A DNA stretch of 7,949 nt from Alphaproteobacteria bacterium (GCA_028289725.1 JANQOH010000162.1:1-7949), one strand, 5' to 3'. Counted from the first letter of the stretch, positions 1 to 6,749 are shown. Numbers and translations: made by a program. The notes: generated from the sequence alone by a model not told the origin.

Positions 1-1363
1 GCACGCCGAGCGCCGCCAGCACTGGGCCATGCCAGTTCACGTACAACACCCACACTGCCGCGGCCACGGCCGCGATCGCCGCCCATTTGAGCCGCCGCAA
101 AGCACCGCCCGCATCGGCACGCTTCCAAGCCAGAAGCGGCGTGACGCCGGCAAGCAGAATGAGCGGGGTCATCAAGGGAATGAAGATGGCATTGAAGTAA
201 GGCGCCCCGACCGAGACCTTGCCCGCATCCAATGCATCGATGAACAAGGGATAGAGGGTGCCAAGCAGAACAGTTCCGGCCGCGGCGGCGAACAGCAGAT
301 TGTTGAGCACCAAACTGCCTTCGCGACTGACCGGTGCGAACAGGCCGCCGGTCTTAAGCGCCGGTGCGCGCACGGCATAGAGCGTCAGCGAGCCGCCGAT
401 CACGACCACCAAGAACATAAGGATATAGATGCCGCGCGTGGGGTCGCTGGCGAAGGCGTGGACCGAGGTCAACACACCGGAGCGGACGAGGAACGTGCCG
501 AGCAGACTGAACGAAAACGCGATGATCGCCAGCAGAACGGTCCAGCTCTTCAAGGCATCGCGCTTTTCGCACACGACCGACGAATGCAGCAGTGCCGTCG
601 CCACCAGCCACGGCATAAAGGATGCGTTCTCGACCGGATCCCAGAACCACCAGCCGCCCCAACCGAGTTCGTAATAGGCCCACCAACTGCCGAGCCCAAT
701 GCCGATGGTGAGAAAGCTCCAGGCCACCAGCGCCCACGGACGCACCCAGCGCGCCCACGCCGCGTCGACACGGCCTTCGATTAAGGCGGCGATTGCGAAG
801 GCAAAGGTGATCGAAAGGCCGACATAGCCGAGGTAAAGGAACGGCGGATGGAAGGCGAGACCGGGATCTTGAAGCAGCGGGTTGAGGCCGTTGCCATCAA
901 GCGGTGCCGGAAACAAGCGCGTAAACGGATTGGATGTGAAGATCGTGAAACACAAAAACCCGATTGCGATCCAAGCCTGCACGCCGAGAACGCGCGCGCG
1001 CAACGCCGGCGGCAAATTGGCCCCAAAGGCCGCCACGGCGGCCCCAAAGGTCGCCAAAATCAGGACCCAGAGCAGAAGCGAGCCCTCGTGATTGCCCCAC
1101 ACGCCGGTGATTTTGTAGAGCATGGGTTTCGCGGAATGCGAATTGCTTGCCACATTCAGGACCGAAAAGTCCGAATTGACATAGGCGTGCGTCAGCACGG
1201 CGAAGGCACAGGCCGCCGCCGCGAATTGGACGGCCGCGGCCGGGCGCGCGAGTGCCATCCAAGCGTGATTCCCGCGTGACGCGCCAATCATCGGCAAGGT
1301 GCCCTGCACCAAGGCCACGGCGAGCGCCAAGATCAGAGCGAATTGACCTGTTTCGACAATCAT
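1..1363 (-). CDS. ccmF: CcmF, cytochrome c haem lyase subunit (partial, C-terminus outside window)
   Basis: CcmF is the large inner-membrane subunit of the haem lyase that takes haem from holo-CcmE and ligates it to the CXXCH motifs of apocytochromes c on the periplasmic side. The N-terminal 454 residues are visible; the reading frame is open to the left edge. The haem-handling WWD motif is clear at about residues 227-244 (SWWAYYELGWGGWWFWDP). Histidines H172 (FHPPFLYLGY), H260 (LLHSSVV) and H302 (TSVHAF) fall within one residue of the conserved E. coli histidines H173, H261 and H303. Many hydrophobic segments fit a multi-spanning protein. The start ATG at 1363 overlaps the ccmE stop as ATGA, so translation is probably coupled. 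The missing C-terminal part would carry the remaining conserved histidine (E. coli H491); ccmG and ccmH are expected further left. Identification is very secure. Confidence 0.97.
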   Translation of the reverse strand, partial: MIVETGQFALILALAVALVQGTLPMIGASRGNHAWMALARPAAAVQFAAAACAFAVLTHAYVNSDFSVLNVASNSHSAKPMLYKITGVWGNHEGSLLLWVLILATFGAAVAAFGANLPPALRARVLGVQAWIAIGFLCFTIFTSNPFTRLFPAPLDGNGLNPLLQDPGLAFHPPFLYLGYVGLSITFAFAIAALIEGRVDAAWARWVRPWALVAWSFLTIGIGLGSWWAYYELGWGGWWFWDPVENASFMPWLVATALLHSSVVCEKRDALKSWTVLLAIIAFSFSLLGTFLVRSGVLTSVHAFASDPTRGIYILMFLVVVIGGSLTLYAVRAPALKTGGLFAPVSREGSLVLNNLLFAAAAGTVLLGTLYPLFIDALDAGKVSVGAPYFNAIFIPLMTPLILLAGVTPLLAWKRADAGGALRRLKWAAIAAVAAAVWVLYVNWHGPVLAALGV

Positions 1364-1803
1364 GGCTCGTCACCTTCCCAGTGGCCGGCTTCCTTCAGCG
1401 CGTCGGCGACCTCAGGCGGCATATAGGTTTCATCATGCTTCGCCAGCACGTCGCGGGCGACAAAAACCCCATCGGGCCCCAGTGTGCCTTCGGCGACGAT
1501 GCCTTGGCCCTCGCGAAACAAGTCGGGAAGCACGCCGGTAAAACGGATCGGCAAAGTCTTGGCTGTGTCGGTCACCTTAAACGTGACCGTCAACCCATCG
1601 TCCAGCCGCTCGACGCTATCTTCTTCGACCAAGCCACCGACGCGGATAACTTGACCTGGGGCAAGCTCGCGTGCGGCCAGTTCCGTCGGGCTGAAGAAGA
1701 AAACCAGATTGTCTTCAAACGCGTTGAGTACCAGCGCCGCTGCAATTCCGAGCGTTGCCAGGCCTGCAATCACGGCGTAAAGGCGTCTTTTCTTTCGGGT
1801 CAT
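1360..1803 (-). CDS. ccmE: CcmE, periplasmic haem chaperone
   Basis: CcmE binds haem covalently at one histidine after CcmC loads it, and hands it to CcmF. The 147-residue protein has a positively charged start (MTRKKRR) and one N-terminal membrane anchor at about 8-29, followed by a periplasmic OB-fold domain. The signature LAKHDETYMP places the haem-binding histidine at H123 and the conserved tyrosine at Y127, the same H-x3-Y spacing as H130/Y134 in E. coli. Length is normal and the short charged C-terminal tail is typical. Its start overlaps the end of ccmD (ATGA at 1803-1800) and its stop overlaps the ccmF start (ATGA at 1363-1360). No separate ribosome binding site is obvious, which fits translational coupling. 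Confidence 0.96.
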   Translation of the reverse strand: MTRKKRRLYAVIAGLATLGIAAALVLNAFEDNLVFFFSPTELAARELAPGQVIRVGGLVEEDSVERLDDGLTVTFKVTDTAKTLPIRFTGVLPDLFREGQGIVAEGTLGPDGVFVARDVLAKHDETYMPPEVADALKEAGHWEGDEP

Positions 1804-1979
1804 TGACGTGACTCACGGCGGCCCGGCCCCAGCCGCGCCTGCAATTGATCAAGTTCTTCGCGCCGCGCGCGGGCACGCCGAAGCGCGAACACGGCGAGGC
1901 CGATTAACACGGCGGCGGTCAGGCCGTACGACCACCAGACGAAAGTGGCATAGCCACCCATGGCAAGAAAATCGCTCAT
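1800..1979 (-). CDS. ccmD: CcmD, small membrane protein of the CcmABCD haem-release complex
   Basis: A 59-residue reading frame fills the space between ccmC and ccmE exactly, with ATGA overlaps on both sides (1979-1976 and 1803-1800). It begins MSDFLAMGGYATFVWWSYGL, has one hydrophobic span at about residues 12-32, then a cytoplasmic Arg-rich and Glu-rich stretch (ALRRARARREELDQLQARL). The aromatic W15-W16-x-Y18-G pattern before the membrane span and the charged C-terminal helix are the usual hallmarks of CcmD. In E. coli, CcmD is needed to release holo-CcmE from the CcmABC complex. The gene is easy to miss because of its size. Sequence conservation in this family is weak, so position, length and topology carry most of the call. 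Confidence 0.93.
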   Translation of the reverse strand: MSDFLAMGGYATFVWWSYGLTAAVLIGLAVFALRRARARREELDQLQARLGPGRRESRQ

Positions 1980-2755
1980 GCCCGATCTGCCTCAGCCGCC
2001 GCCGGCGTCGCGGCGCTCATCCCCGCGCCTTCAACCTGCGTCCGGCGTAGGGCACGCAGTTTTGCGGCGGTAATGTCGCTTCGCATACGAACAAGCAAAA
2101 AGGTGACGAAGTAGGCTTTGAAGGCAAACGCCATGATGAACAGCGGCCAAAGCATGGATGCGGCGATGCTCGGCCCACCGTCGCGCAAAATGCTGGCCGG
2201 CTGATGCAGGGTGTTCCACCACTCAACCGAGTAATGAATGATCGGGACGTTTACCGCGCCCACCAAGGCGAGGATCGCCGCCGCGCGTGCGCCCTTCGTC
2301 GGGTCGTCAAAGGCATCGAATAGGGCCATGTGGCCGAGATACAGAAAAAACAAAATCAGGACCGAAGTCAGCCGCGCGTCCCAAACCCACCATGTGCCCC
2401 ACATCGGCTGGCCCCACAGGGCGCCGGTGGCGAGCGCGATGAACGTAAAGCCAGCGCCCAACGGCGAGGCGGCGCGCGCGGCGATATCTGCCACCGGGTG
2501 CCGCCAAATCAGCGCTACCGCGCTGGCCACCGCCATCGTGGTGTAGACAAACAGCGCCATCCACGCCGCCGGCACGTGAACGTACATGATGCGGACCGTC
2601 TCGCCCTGCTGATAATCAGGCGGCGAGGCGAAAAGCGCCAAATACAAGCCGATCGGAAATAATATCGCCGTGATCACGGCCGCCCATGGCAAAACGGCGC
2701 CCGAAAGCCGCATAAAACGGTTCGGATTGGCGAACCGATGCAATGAAGATGCCAT
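1976..2755 (-). CDS. ccmC: CcmC, haem-handling protein that loads haem on CcmE
   Basis: CcmC is a six-helix inner-membrane protein that, with CcmAB and CcmD, presents periplasmic haem to CcmE for covalent attachment. The 259-residue product carries the WWD tryptophan-rich motif at about 119-131 (WGTWWVWDARLTS), flanked by the axial histidines H60 (YVHVPAAW) and H184 (NTLHQ). These numbers match H60 and H184 of E. coli CcmC exactly. Hydrophobic segments are spread along residues 20-220. The ATG at 2755 is preceded by a weak AAGGG and by an 18-base gap from ccmB, the only non-overlapping junction in this operon. The C-terminal tail of about 20 Ala/Glu-rich residues is slightly longer than in E. 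coli (245 aa). The stop overlaps the ccmD start. Confidence 0.97.
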   Translation of the reverse strand: MASSLHRFANPNRFMRLSGAVLPWAAVITAILFPIGLYLALFASPPDYQQGETVRIMYVHVPAAWMALFVYTTMAVASAVALIWRHPVADIAARAASPLGAGFTFIALATGALWGQPMWGTWWVWDARLTSVLILFFLYLGHMALFDAFDDPTKGARAAAILALVGAVNVPIIHYSVEWWNTLHQPASILRDGGPSIAASMLWPLFIMAFAFKAYFVTFLLVRMRSDITAAKLRALRRTQVEGAGMSAATPAAAEADRA

Positions 2756-2773
2756 AACGACCCTTGTCTAACG

Positions 2774-3451
2774 TTATTCCGCGGACAGACGCAAGGCGGC
2801 CGCTCCGGCCCACGGCGCCAAGACCAGAGAGGCCAGGAGCATGCCGCCAAGGACCATCAGGGGCGCGCTTGCGTCAGCGCCGATGACCGCGGCATCGATC
2901 GCGGCCACCCCGAATATCAGTACTGGGATGACCAAGGGCAAGACCAGGAGCGGCACAAGTGCGCCACCCCGGCGCACGCCGACGGTCAAGGCGGCGCCGA
3001 CGGCACCCACTAGACTGAGGATCGGTGTGCCGAGCGCCATCGCCAATATCAACGCGCCAAGGCCGTCAAAGTTCAGATTCATCAACACGGCGAGGAGCGG
3101 CGCGGTCACGATCAGCGGCACCCCGGTGGTTAGCCAATGGGCCGCACATTTAGCCAAAACAATGACTTCGAGCGGAACCGGCGCAAGCAGCAATAAGTCC
3201 AAACTGCCGTCGTCGTGATCGGCGAGAAACAACCGATCCAGCGACAGCATCGCGGCCAGGAGCGCCGCCACCCAGATTGTGCCGGAGGCGATGCGCGCCA
3301 AAACTGACAATTCCGGGCCCACGCCGAGCGGAAACAGCACGATCGCGATCACGAAAAAAGTGATCACCGCCACGGTGTCGCCGGCGCGGCGGACCGCCAG
3401 CCGCACATCGCGCCGGGCAACTTCAAGGCCGGTCCGGAAAAAGCTGCTCAT
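2774..3451 (-). CDS. ccmB: CcmB, ABC transporter permease of the haem-release complex
   Basis: CcmB is the membrane subunit partnered with the ATPase CcmA; ATP hydrolysis by CcmAB is needed to free holo-CcmE from CcmC. The 225-residue product has about six hydrophobic segments and family landmarks: FPLGVGPE at residues 40-47, the acidic DHDDGSLD at 78-85, and K101...H105-W106 before the next membrane segment. Length is close to the E. coli protein (220 aa). Its ATG at 3451 overlaps the ccmA stop as ATGA, and the TAA stop is followed by 18 bases before ccmC. Nothing unusual was seen in the reading frame. Confidence 0.96.
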   Translation of the reverse strand: MSSFFRTGLEVARRDVRLAVRRAGDTVAVITFFVIAIVLFPLGVGPELSVLARIASGTIWVAALLAAMLSLDRLFLADHDDGSLDLLLLAPVPLEVIVLAKCAAHWLTTGVPLIVTAPLLAVLMNLNFDGLGALILAMALGTPILSLVGAVGAALTVGVRRGGALVPLLVLPLVIPVLIFGVAAIDAAVIGADASAPLMVLGGMLLASLVLAPWAGAAALRLSAE

Positions 3452-4080
3452 GACGCTTGGCGCGATCCGAGCGCGAGGGTCTTTACGTCGTCCAAATTGA
3501 GATCCGCGTGGGTCGCAGCGATGATCAATCCACCGGCGGCCCGATGCTCTTTCATAACACCGGCCAGGGTCGCCACGGACTCCACGTCAAGGCTCACTGT
3601 CGGCTCGTCGAGCAGCCAGACCGGCACGGGCGCTGCAACCAAGCGCGCCAATCCGACGCGGCGGCGTTGACCGGCGGACAGAAACCGCGCGGGCACGTCC
3701 GACAAATCCGCGAGACCGAACCGGTCCAACGCCTCACCAATTCGCAGATCGCCTTTGCCCGCTAGACGAGCCCAAAATGAGACGTTCTCCGCCACAGTAA
3801 AAAGCGACTTTATGCCGTCGAGATGGCCGACAAAGCATAGCTCGGCGCGCCAGGCTTCCGGGTCTTCGGCGACGTCCGTACCACGCCACGAAAGGTGCCC
3901 GGCTTCGCGCCTGAGCAGCCCTGCGATGAGGCGCAAAAAAGTCGTCTTGCCGCTGCCGTTGGGGCCCCGCAAAACCAAGGCTTCGCCTTGTTTGATCGAA
4001 AATGAGATATCTTCGAACACAAGTCGTTCGCCGCGCACGCAGGCAAGCGCGTCTCCCTCTAATTGCGCGGGGATGGCGAT
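3448..4080 (-). CDS. ccmA: CcmA, ABC transporter ATPase, probably started at a non-AUG (AUC) codon
   Basis: CcmA is the cytoplasmic ATPase of the CcmABCD complex. Numbering from the GTG at 4038, it shows Walker A GPNGSGKTT (25-33), the ABC signature LSAGQ (120-124), Walker B WLLDEP (141-146) and an H-loop histidine (H177). Starting at that GTG gives 196 residues and drops the first strand of the ABC fold. The frame upstream encodes AIPAQLEGDALACV, which looks like the normal CcmA N-terminus, but contains no in-frame ATG, GTG or TTG before a stop at 4135-4137. An ATC at 4080-4078 lies 8 bases after a perfect AAGGAG and gives 210 residues, close to the family norm (E. coli 207). I therefore place the start at 4080. 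Alternatives are the GTG at 4038 or a base error turning ATG into ATC. The function is certain; only the start is in doubt. Confidence 0.93.
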   Translation of the reverse strand: MAIPAQLEGDALACVRGERLVFEDISFSIKQGEALVLRGPNGSGKTTFLRLIAGLLRREAGHLSWRGTDVAEDPEAWRAELCFVGHLDGIKSLFTVAENVSFWARLAGKGDLRIGEALDRFGLADLSDVPARFLSAGQRRRVGLARLVAAPVPVWLLDEPTVSLDVESVATLAGVMKEHRAAGGLIIAATHADLNLDDVKTLALGSRQAS

Positions 4081-4088
4081 GGCCGGAA

Positions 4089-4094
4089 CTCCTT
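4089..4094 (-). promoter_or_regulatory. Ribosome binding site deciding the ccmA start
   Basis: On the minus strand AAGGAG is followed by TTCCGGCC (8 bases) and then ATC, in frame with ccmA. The only other candidate, GAGGGAGA at 4059-4052, sits about 14 bases before the in-frame GTG at 4038, which is longer than usual. The quality and spacing of AAGGAG are the main evidence for the AUC start. Confidence 0.6.
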
Positions 4095-4130
4095 GGCGAT
4101 GTTTTGGCTTGCAGCGGTCGCAACGAAGAT

Positions 4131-4146
4131 GCGATTAGCATATCGC
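4131..4146. promoter_or_regulatory. Dyad GCGAT-N6-ATCGC in the divergent promoter region
   Basis: A perfect 5-6-5 inverted repeat lies between the divergent ccm operon and the DUF6494-aldolase genes. Its N6 core TAGCAT reads as a 4/6 match to a -10 hexamer on the plus strand and, shifted by two bases (4143-4138, TATGCT), on the minus strand, so it could be an operator over one or both promoters. No convincing -35 element was found at the right distance on either strand, so the promoter assignment is tentative. Confidence 0.3.
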
Positions 4147-4152
4147 GATTTG

Positions 4153-4173
4153 CGGGCCAACTCTGCTGGCCCG
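4153..4173. repeat. 7-bp GC-rich stem-loop in the divergent leader
   Basis: CGGGCCA (4153-4159) pairs perfectly with TGGCCCG (4167-4173) across a 7-base loop. It starts 65 bases before the ATG of the small plus-strand gene. No T-tract follows on either strand, so it is not an intrinsic terminator. It may be an RNA structure in a 5' leader or a protein-binding dyad. Confidence 0.35.
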
Positions 4174-4217
4174 GCGGGATCCTACGTCAGGAACGACGGC
4201 CCATAAGGAGACGAGCG

Positions 4218-4424
4218 ATGAACGAAGACAATTTCAACATGAGTATCCGCAAGTTTCTGAAAACCGTCGGTGTCACGAGCCAACGCGAAATCGAACAAGC
4301 CGTGCGCGCGGCGGTTGCCGACGGACAGTTGAGCGGATCGGAAAAACTGGCGGTCGCGGCGCGCATCACGATTGATGGCATTGGTCTCGATCAAACTATC
4401 AACGGAGAAATTTCGCTCGATTGA
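4218..4424 (+). CDS. DUF6494-like small cytoplasmic protein
   Basis: A 68-residue protein with no membrane segment or signal peptide. The ATG at 4218 follows AAGGAG (4205-4210) with 7-base spacing, a strong initiation site. The sequence begins MNEDNFNMSIRKFLKTVGVT and continues SQREIEQAVRAAVADGQL, then a short hydrophilic link and a strand-rich tail ending NGEISLD. From memory this is the pattern of the DUF6494 family of small alphaproteobacterial proteins, which have no assigned function. Predicted fold is two or three helices followed by beta strands. It lies 42 bases before the aldolase gene on the same strand, so the two are probably co-transcribed, but nothing in the sequence ties it to the aldolase reaction. 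Confidence in a real gene is high; the family name is less certain. Confidence 0.85.
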   Translation: MNEDNFNMSIRKFLKTVGVTSQREIEQAVRAAVADGQLSGSEKLAVAARITIDGIGLDQTINGEISLD

Positions 4425-4466
4425 TGCCGGGCGCCGATGGTCTGCGGCTGAGTGGGAGGAAAGAAA

Positions 4467-5234
4467 ATGCGGGAGAACAATGTGCGGTCCATCTGGGCCG
4501 ACGGTGGCGCGGTGGTCAATGGCTGGCTCGCCATTCCGAGCAGCTACAGCGCGGAAGTCATGGCGGCGACACCGTATGACAGCGTCACGGTGGATACCCA
4601 GCACGGCATGGTCGATTTTCCCGACGCTGTGAAGATGCTCGGCGCCATGTCAGCCTATAGCCCGACCCCCTTTGCCCGCGTGCCGTGGAACGATCCGGCG
4701 GCAATCATGAAGCTGCTCGATGCCGGCGCCTACGGCATTATTTGTCCGATGATCAACACGCGGGAGCAGTGCGAGCAGTTTGTCGGCGCGTGCCGCTATG
4801 CGCCCGAGGGATATCGGAGCTTCGGTCCGGCGCGCGGCTTGCTGTATGGCGGGCCCGACTATCCGGCGCACGCCAACGACACCATCGTCACGATGGCAAT
4901 GATCGAGACCGAAGAGGCGCTCAACAATGTCGACGAGATTATGAAAGTGGACGGTCTCGACGGCATTTATATCGGCCCCAATGACCTAGCCATCAGCCTC
5001 GGCAATCCGCCGAATCCGGAACCAACGGCACCAAACGTCATCGAAGCGGTGGACAAAATTCTGGCGGCGGCCAAGAAGCACAAAGTCGCCGCCGGCATCC
5101 ATTGTCCCACGGGCGCATCGGCACGCGATAAAATTGAAAAAGGGTTCCAATTTACCACCATTGCAAATGACGCCCGTTTGATGGCCATGGCATCGAACGC
5201 CGAAATCCAAGTGGCGCGCGGCGGCAACGCCTGA
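4467..5234 (+). CDS. HpcH/HpaI-family metal-dependent 2-oxoacid aldolase
   Basis: This is a class II (divalent metal) aldolase of the HpcH/HpaI superfamily, a cytoplasmic TIM barrel that cleaves or forms aldols of pyruvate with an aldehyde. The 255-residue length is typical. Active-site positions line up with E. coli HpcH: D43 and H46 in DTQHGMVD, R71 in FARVPW, the metal ligands E147 (MIETEEA) and D173 (GPNDLAIS), and the C-P-M segment at 93-95. Where HpcH has a glutamine two residues before the metal glutamate, this protein has M145, as I recall from many uncharacterised relatives. The start is ATG 4467 because GGGAGGA (4454-4460) precedes it by 6 bases; the GTG at 4452 would overlap that site. 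The aldehyde substrate cannot be told from the sequence, and no aromatic or sugar-acid catabolic genes are nearby, so hpcH or garL would be over-assignments. Confidence 0.92.
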   Translation: MRENNVRSIWADGGAVVNGWLAIPSSYSAEVMAATPYDSVTVDTQHGMVDFPDAVKMLGAMSAYSPTPFARVPWNDPAAIMKLLDAGAYGIICPMINTREQCEQFVGACRYAPEGYRSFGPARGLLYGGPDYPAHANDTIVTMAMIETEEALNNVDEIMKVDGLDGIYIGPNDLAISLGNPPNPEPTAPNVIEAVDKILAAAKKHKVAAGIHCPTGASARDKIEKGFQFTTIANDARLMAMASNAEIQVARGGNA

Positions 5235-5353
5235 CGGATCGCTTGTGGTCGTGCGCGTTGGCGCCTGTTGATCATTCGCCAAAAGAATCTAAAGAATTTA
5301 GCGACTTAGACGGTGCCGCAGGCTTGTTTTCACGAGCCGCGATCCCACTTGGT

Positions 5354-5360
5354 GAGGAGG
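5354..5360 (+). promoter_or_regulatory. Strong ribosome binding site out of register with the exported-protein gene
   Basis: GAGGAGG is followed after 8 bases by ATG at 5369, ideal spacing. That ATG is in a different frame from the signal-peptide gene starting at 5395; its own frame runs to 5542 and does not look like protein. The site is 34 bases from ATG 5395, too far to serve it directly. It may drive a leader overlapping the gene, or point to an indel between 5369 and 5395. Confidence 0.35.
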
Positions 5361-5394
5361 CGCAAGCAATGCGTCACAGCCAAGATATTGTCAC

Positions 5395-5886
5395 ATGCGA
5401 TTTTCGATTTTCATTGCCGCCGTGCTCGGCGGCGTCACATTCCTTGCCGTTTCCGCCGGAGCGCAACCGGTCGGCACGCACCAGGAGATGGGCAAGGGTT
5501 TTAGCGCCTACAGCACGACCAAAACCGATACGGTGCCGTTAGACGACAACCGGGCGCTGCTGCATATCCACAATTGGGGCCTATTTTACACCGAAGATCC
5601 GGCAAGCATGTTGAATCAATCGCGCTACGATTGCTTTGGCACGCACTTGATCGACGACGAGGGCGTGAGCCTTGGCGGCCGTGGTTACTGCGCAGGAATC
5701 GCCGACAATGGCGATTTGTGGTGGAACCGCTGGAGCGGCACATTGTCCGGCGGCGATTGGACATTCGTCGGCGGCACCGGCCGATTTGCGAATATTTCCG
5801 GCGGTGGCGTTTGGTCGTCCGCAGCCGGCTTCGCGCCCGAGGAGACCATTACGGTCTGGGAAGGCCGCTGGCAGTGGCGGGAGTAA
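5395..5886 (+). CDS. Exported protein of unknown function, lipocalin/allene-oxide-cyclase-like beta barrel suspected
   Basis: The 163-residue product has a textbook Sec signal peptide: MR, a hydrophobic core of about residues 3-19, and a likely cut after A23 (SAGA before QPVG). The mature part of about 140 residues is rich in Gly, Trp and aromatic residues with no further membrane span. Two cysteines (C80, C99) could form a periplasmic disulfide. The segment FVGGTGRFANISGGG (124-138) resembles the G-T-G-R-F/Y motif seen in small beta-barrel proteins of the allene oxide cyclase-like and related DUF groups; this is a resemblance only. I do not recognise a named family. ATG 5395 is the only start in the open frame (the frame closes at 5353-5355), yet no ribosome binding site lies directly before it. 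The gene ends 60 bases from the convergent regulator gene. Confidence 0.82.
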   Translation: MRFSIFIAAVLGGVTFLAVSAGAQPVGTHQEMGKGFSAYSTTKTDTVPLDDNRALLHIHNWGLFYTEDPASMLNQSRYDCFGTHLIDDEGVSLGGRGYCAGIADNGDLWWNRWSGTLSGGDWTFVGGTGRFANISGGGVWSSAAGFAPEETITVWEGRWQWRE

Positions 5887-5946
5887 AGACGGGCCCGAAC
5901 CATACGCCGCGCCTTCTCGCGCGCCTAAAAGGGCGTCACGAACGTC

Positions 5947-6654
5947 CTACCAGGGATCGCAGTAGAGCTCCAACTGATCACGGTTGCGGATCGTGATGTA
6001 ACCGCTTTCCACTTCCACCACACCGTCTTCGACCCAGGCGCGCATTTGCTTGTTCACGCTTTCCCGCGTGGTGCCCATCAAATTGCCCAAATCCTGTTGC
6101 GACAATTTGAGGCTGATCCGTAAAGAACCATCATCGCCTTCAACGCCGAAGGTCTCGCCCAGCCGAATCAAATGTTTGGCGAGCCGCGCCGGGAGGTGCA
6201 TAAAGACCGCGTCTTCGTAAAGGTCGTTGACCCAGCGGACGCGTTCGCAAAGCATCACCAAAAGCCGCGTCGTGAGGTCCGGCCGCTCCTCCAAGAACGG
6301 CAGGAAATCGCGGGCATCGATCACGACCAATTCGGCGTTCTCCATGACGGTGGCGTCGGCGCTTCGATCCTTGCCGTCGATCAGGGCGATCTCGCCAAAC
6401 AGCTCACCCGGCGCCAAGATATTGAGCACGACTTCCTTGCCCTCGGCCGAAATGGTGCTGATTTTCACCCGGCCCTTGAGAATGCCGAGCAGCCCGTCAC
6501 CGGGATCGCCCTTCTGAAACAACACCTCGCCCGGGCGCGCGCGCCGCAGCTTGGCGAACTTCAGAAGCTGGTCGAGCTCCGAGTCTTCGAGATGCTTGAG
6601 CAGGAAGTGGCGCGCCAGAATCGCACGCATTTCTTCCCTGCCTTCAAGAGACAT
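5947..6654 (-). CDS. Crp/Fnr-family transcriptional regulator, CRP-like recognition helix
   Basis: The 235-residue protein has an N-terminal cyclic-nucleotide-binding jelly roll (about 15-130), a dimer helix (about 130-160) and a C-terminal winged helix-turn-helix (about 165-230). The pocket segment PGELFGEIALIDGKDRSADATV (82-103) keeps the G-E...R-S-A pattern of the cAMP phosphate-binding cassette (E. coli CRP R82-S83). No cysteine cluster is present (only C136 and C232), so it is not an Fe-S FNR sensor. In the recognition helix TTRESVNKQM, R197, E198 and K202 occupy the places of CRP R180, E181 and R185, which favours TGTGA rather than FNR-type TTGAT half-sites. GGAG lies 7 bases before ATG 6654. 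The family is certain; ligand (cAMP, another nucleotide or none) and targets are inferred. The nearby CRP operator is a candidate target. Confidence 0.93.
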   Translation of the reverse strand: MSLEGREEMRAILARHFLLKHLEDSELDQLLKFAKLRRARPGEVLFQKGDPGDGLLGILKGRVKISTISAEGKEVVLNILAPGELFGEIALIDGKDRSADATVMENAELVVIDARDFLPFLEERPDLTTRLLVMLCERVRWVNDLYEDAVFMHLPARLAKHLIRLGETFGVEGDDGSLRISLKLSQQDLGNLMGTTRESVNKQMRAWVEDGVVEVESGYITIRNRDQLELYCDPW

Positions 6655-6719
6655 GGTTCAACTCCACGCCAGAATGGCCAAATCAGCTCAGCCTGATCTA
6701 CACAGACACCGTGGATGCG

Positions 6720-6749
6720 AGTTTAGCGCAAATCAGTGTATGGGAACAA
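6720..6749 (-). promoter_or_regulatory. Possible promoter of the Crp/Fnr regulator gene
   Basis: On the minus strand TTGTTC (6749-6744) and TAAACT (6725-6720) are separated by 18 bases, a 3/6 and 4/6 match to the sigma70-type boxes. It lies between the upstream terminator and the regulator start, leaving a leader of about 55-60 bases. The -35 box overlaps the terminator T-tract. The match is weak and could be chance. Confidence 0.25.

Noticed and set aside
354..1373. Plus- and minus-strand frames of 130-160 codons within the ccmF region
   Set aside because: They are shadows of ccmF; the real frame has all CcmF motifs and is open through the left edge.
5258..5282. TTGGCG-N13-CGCCAA inverted repeat after the aldolase gene as a terminator
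   Set aside because: Six-base stem with a 13-base loop and no T-tract on either strand; at most a weak structure or operator.
5321..5338. GGCTTG / CGAGCC hairpin upstream of the exported-protein gene
   Set aside because: Contains a G-T wobble and lacks a following T-tract; likely chance in GC-rich DNA.
5887..5946. Possible bidirectional terminator between the convergent exported-protein and regulator genes
   Set aside because: Only 4-bp stems (such as CGCC/GGCG) and no T-tracts were found, so no terminator can be supported.
5947..6654. Assigning the regulator as FNR or FixK
   Set aside because: No cysteine cluster for an Fe-S centre, and the recognition helix has R-E-x3-K rather than the FNR-type E-x2-S-R contacts.
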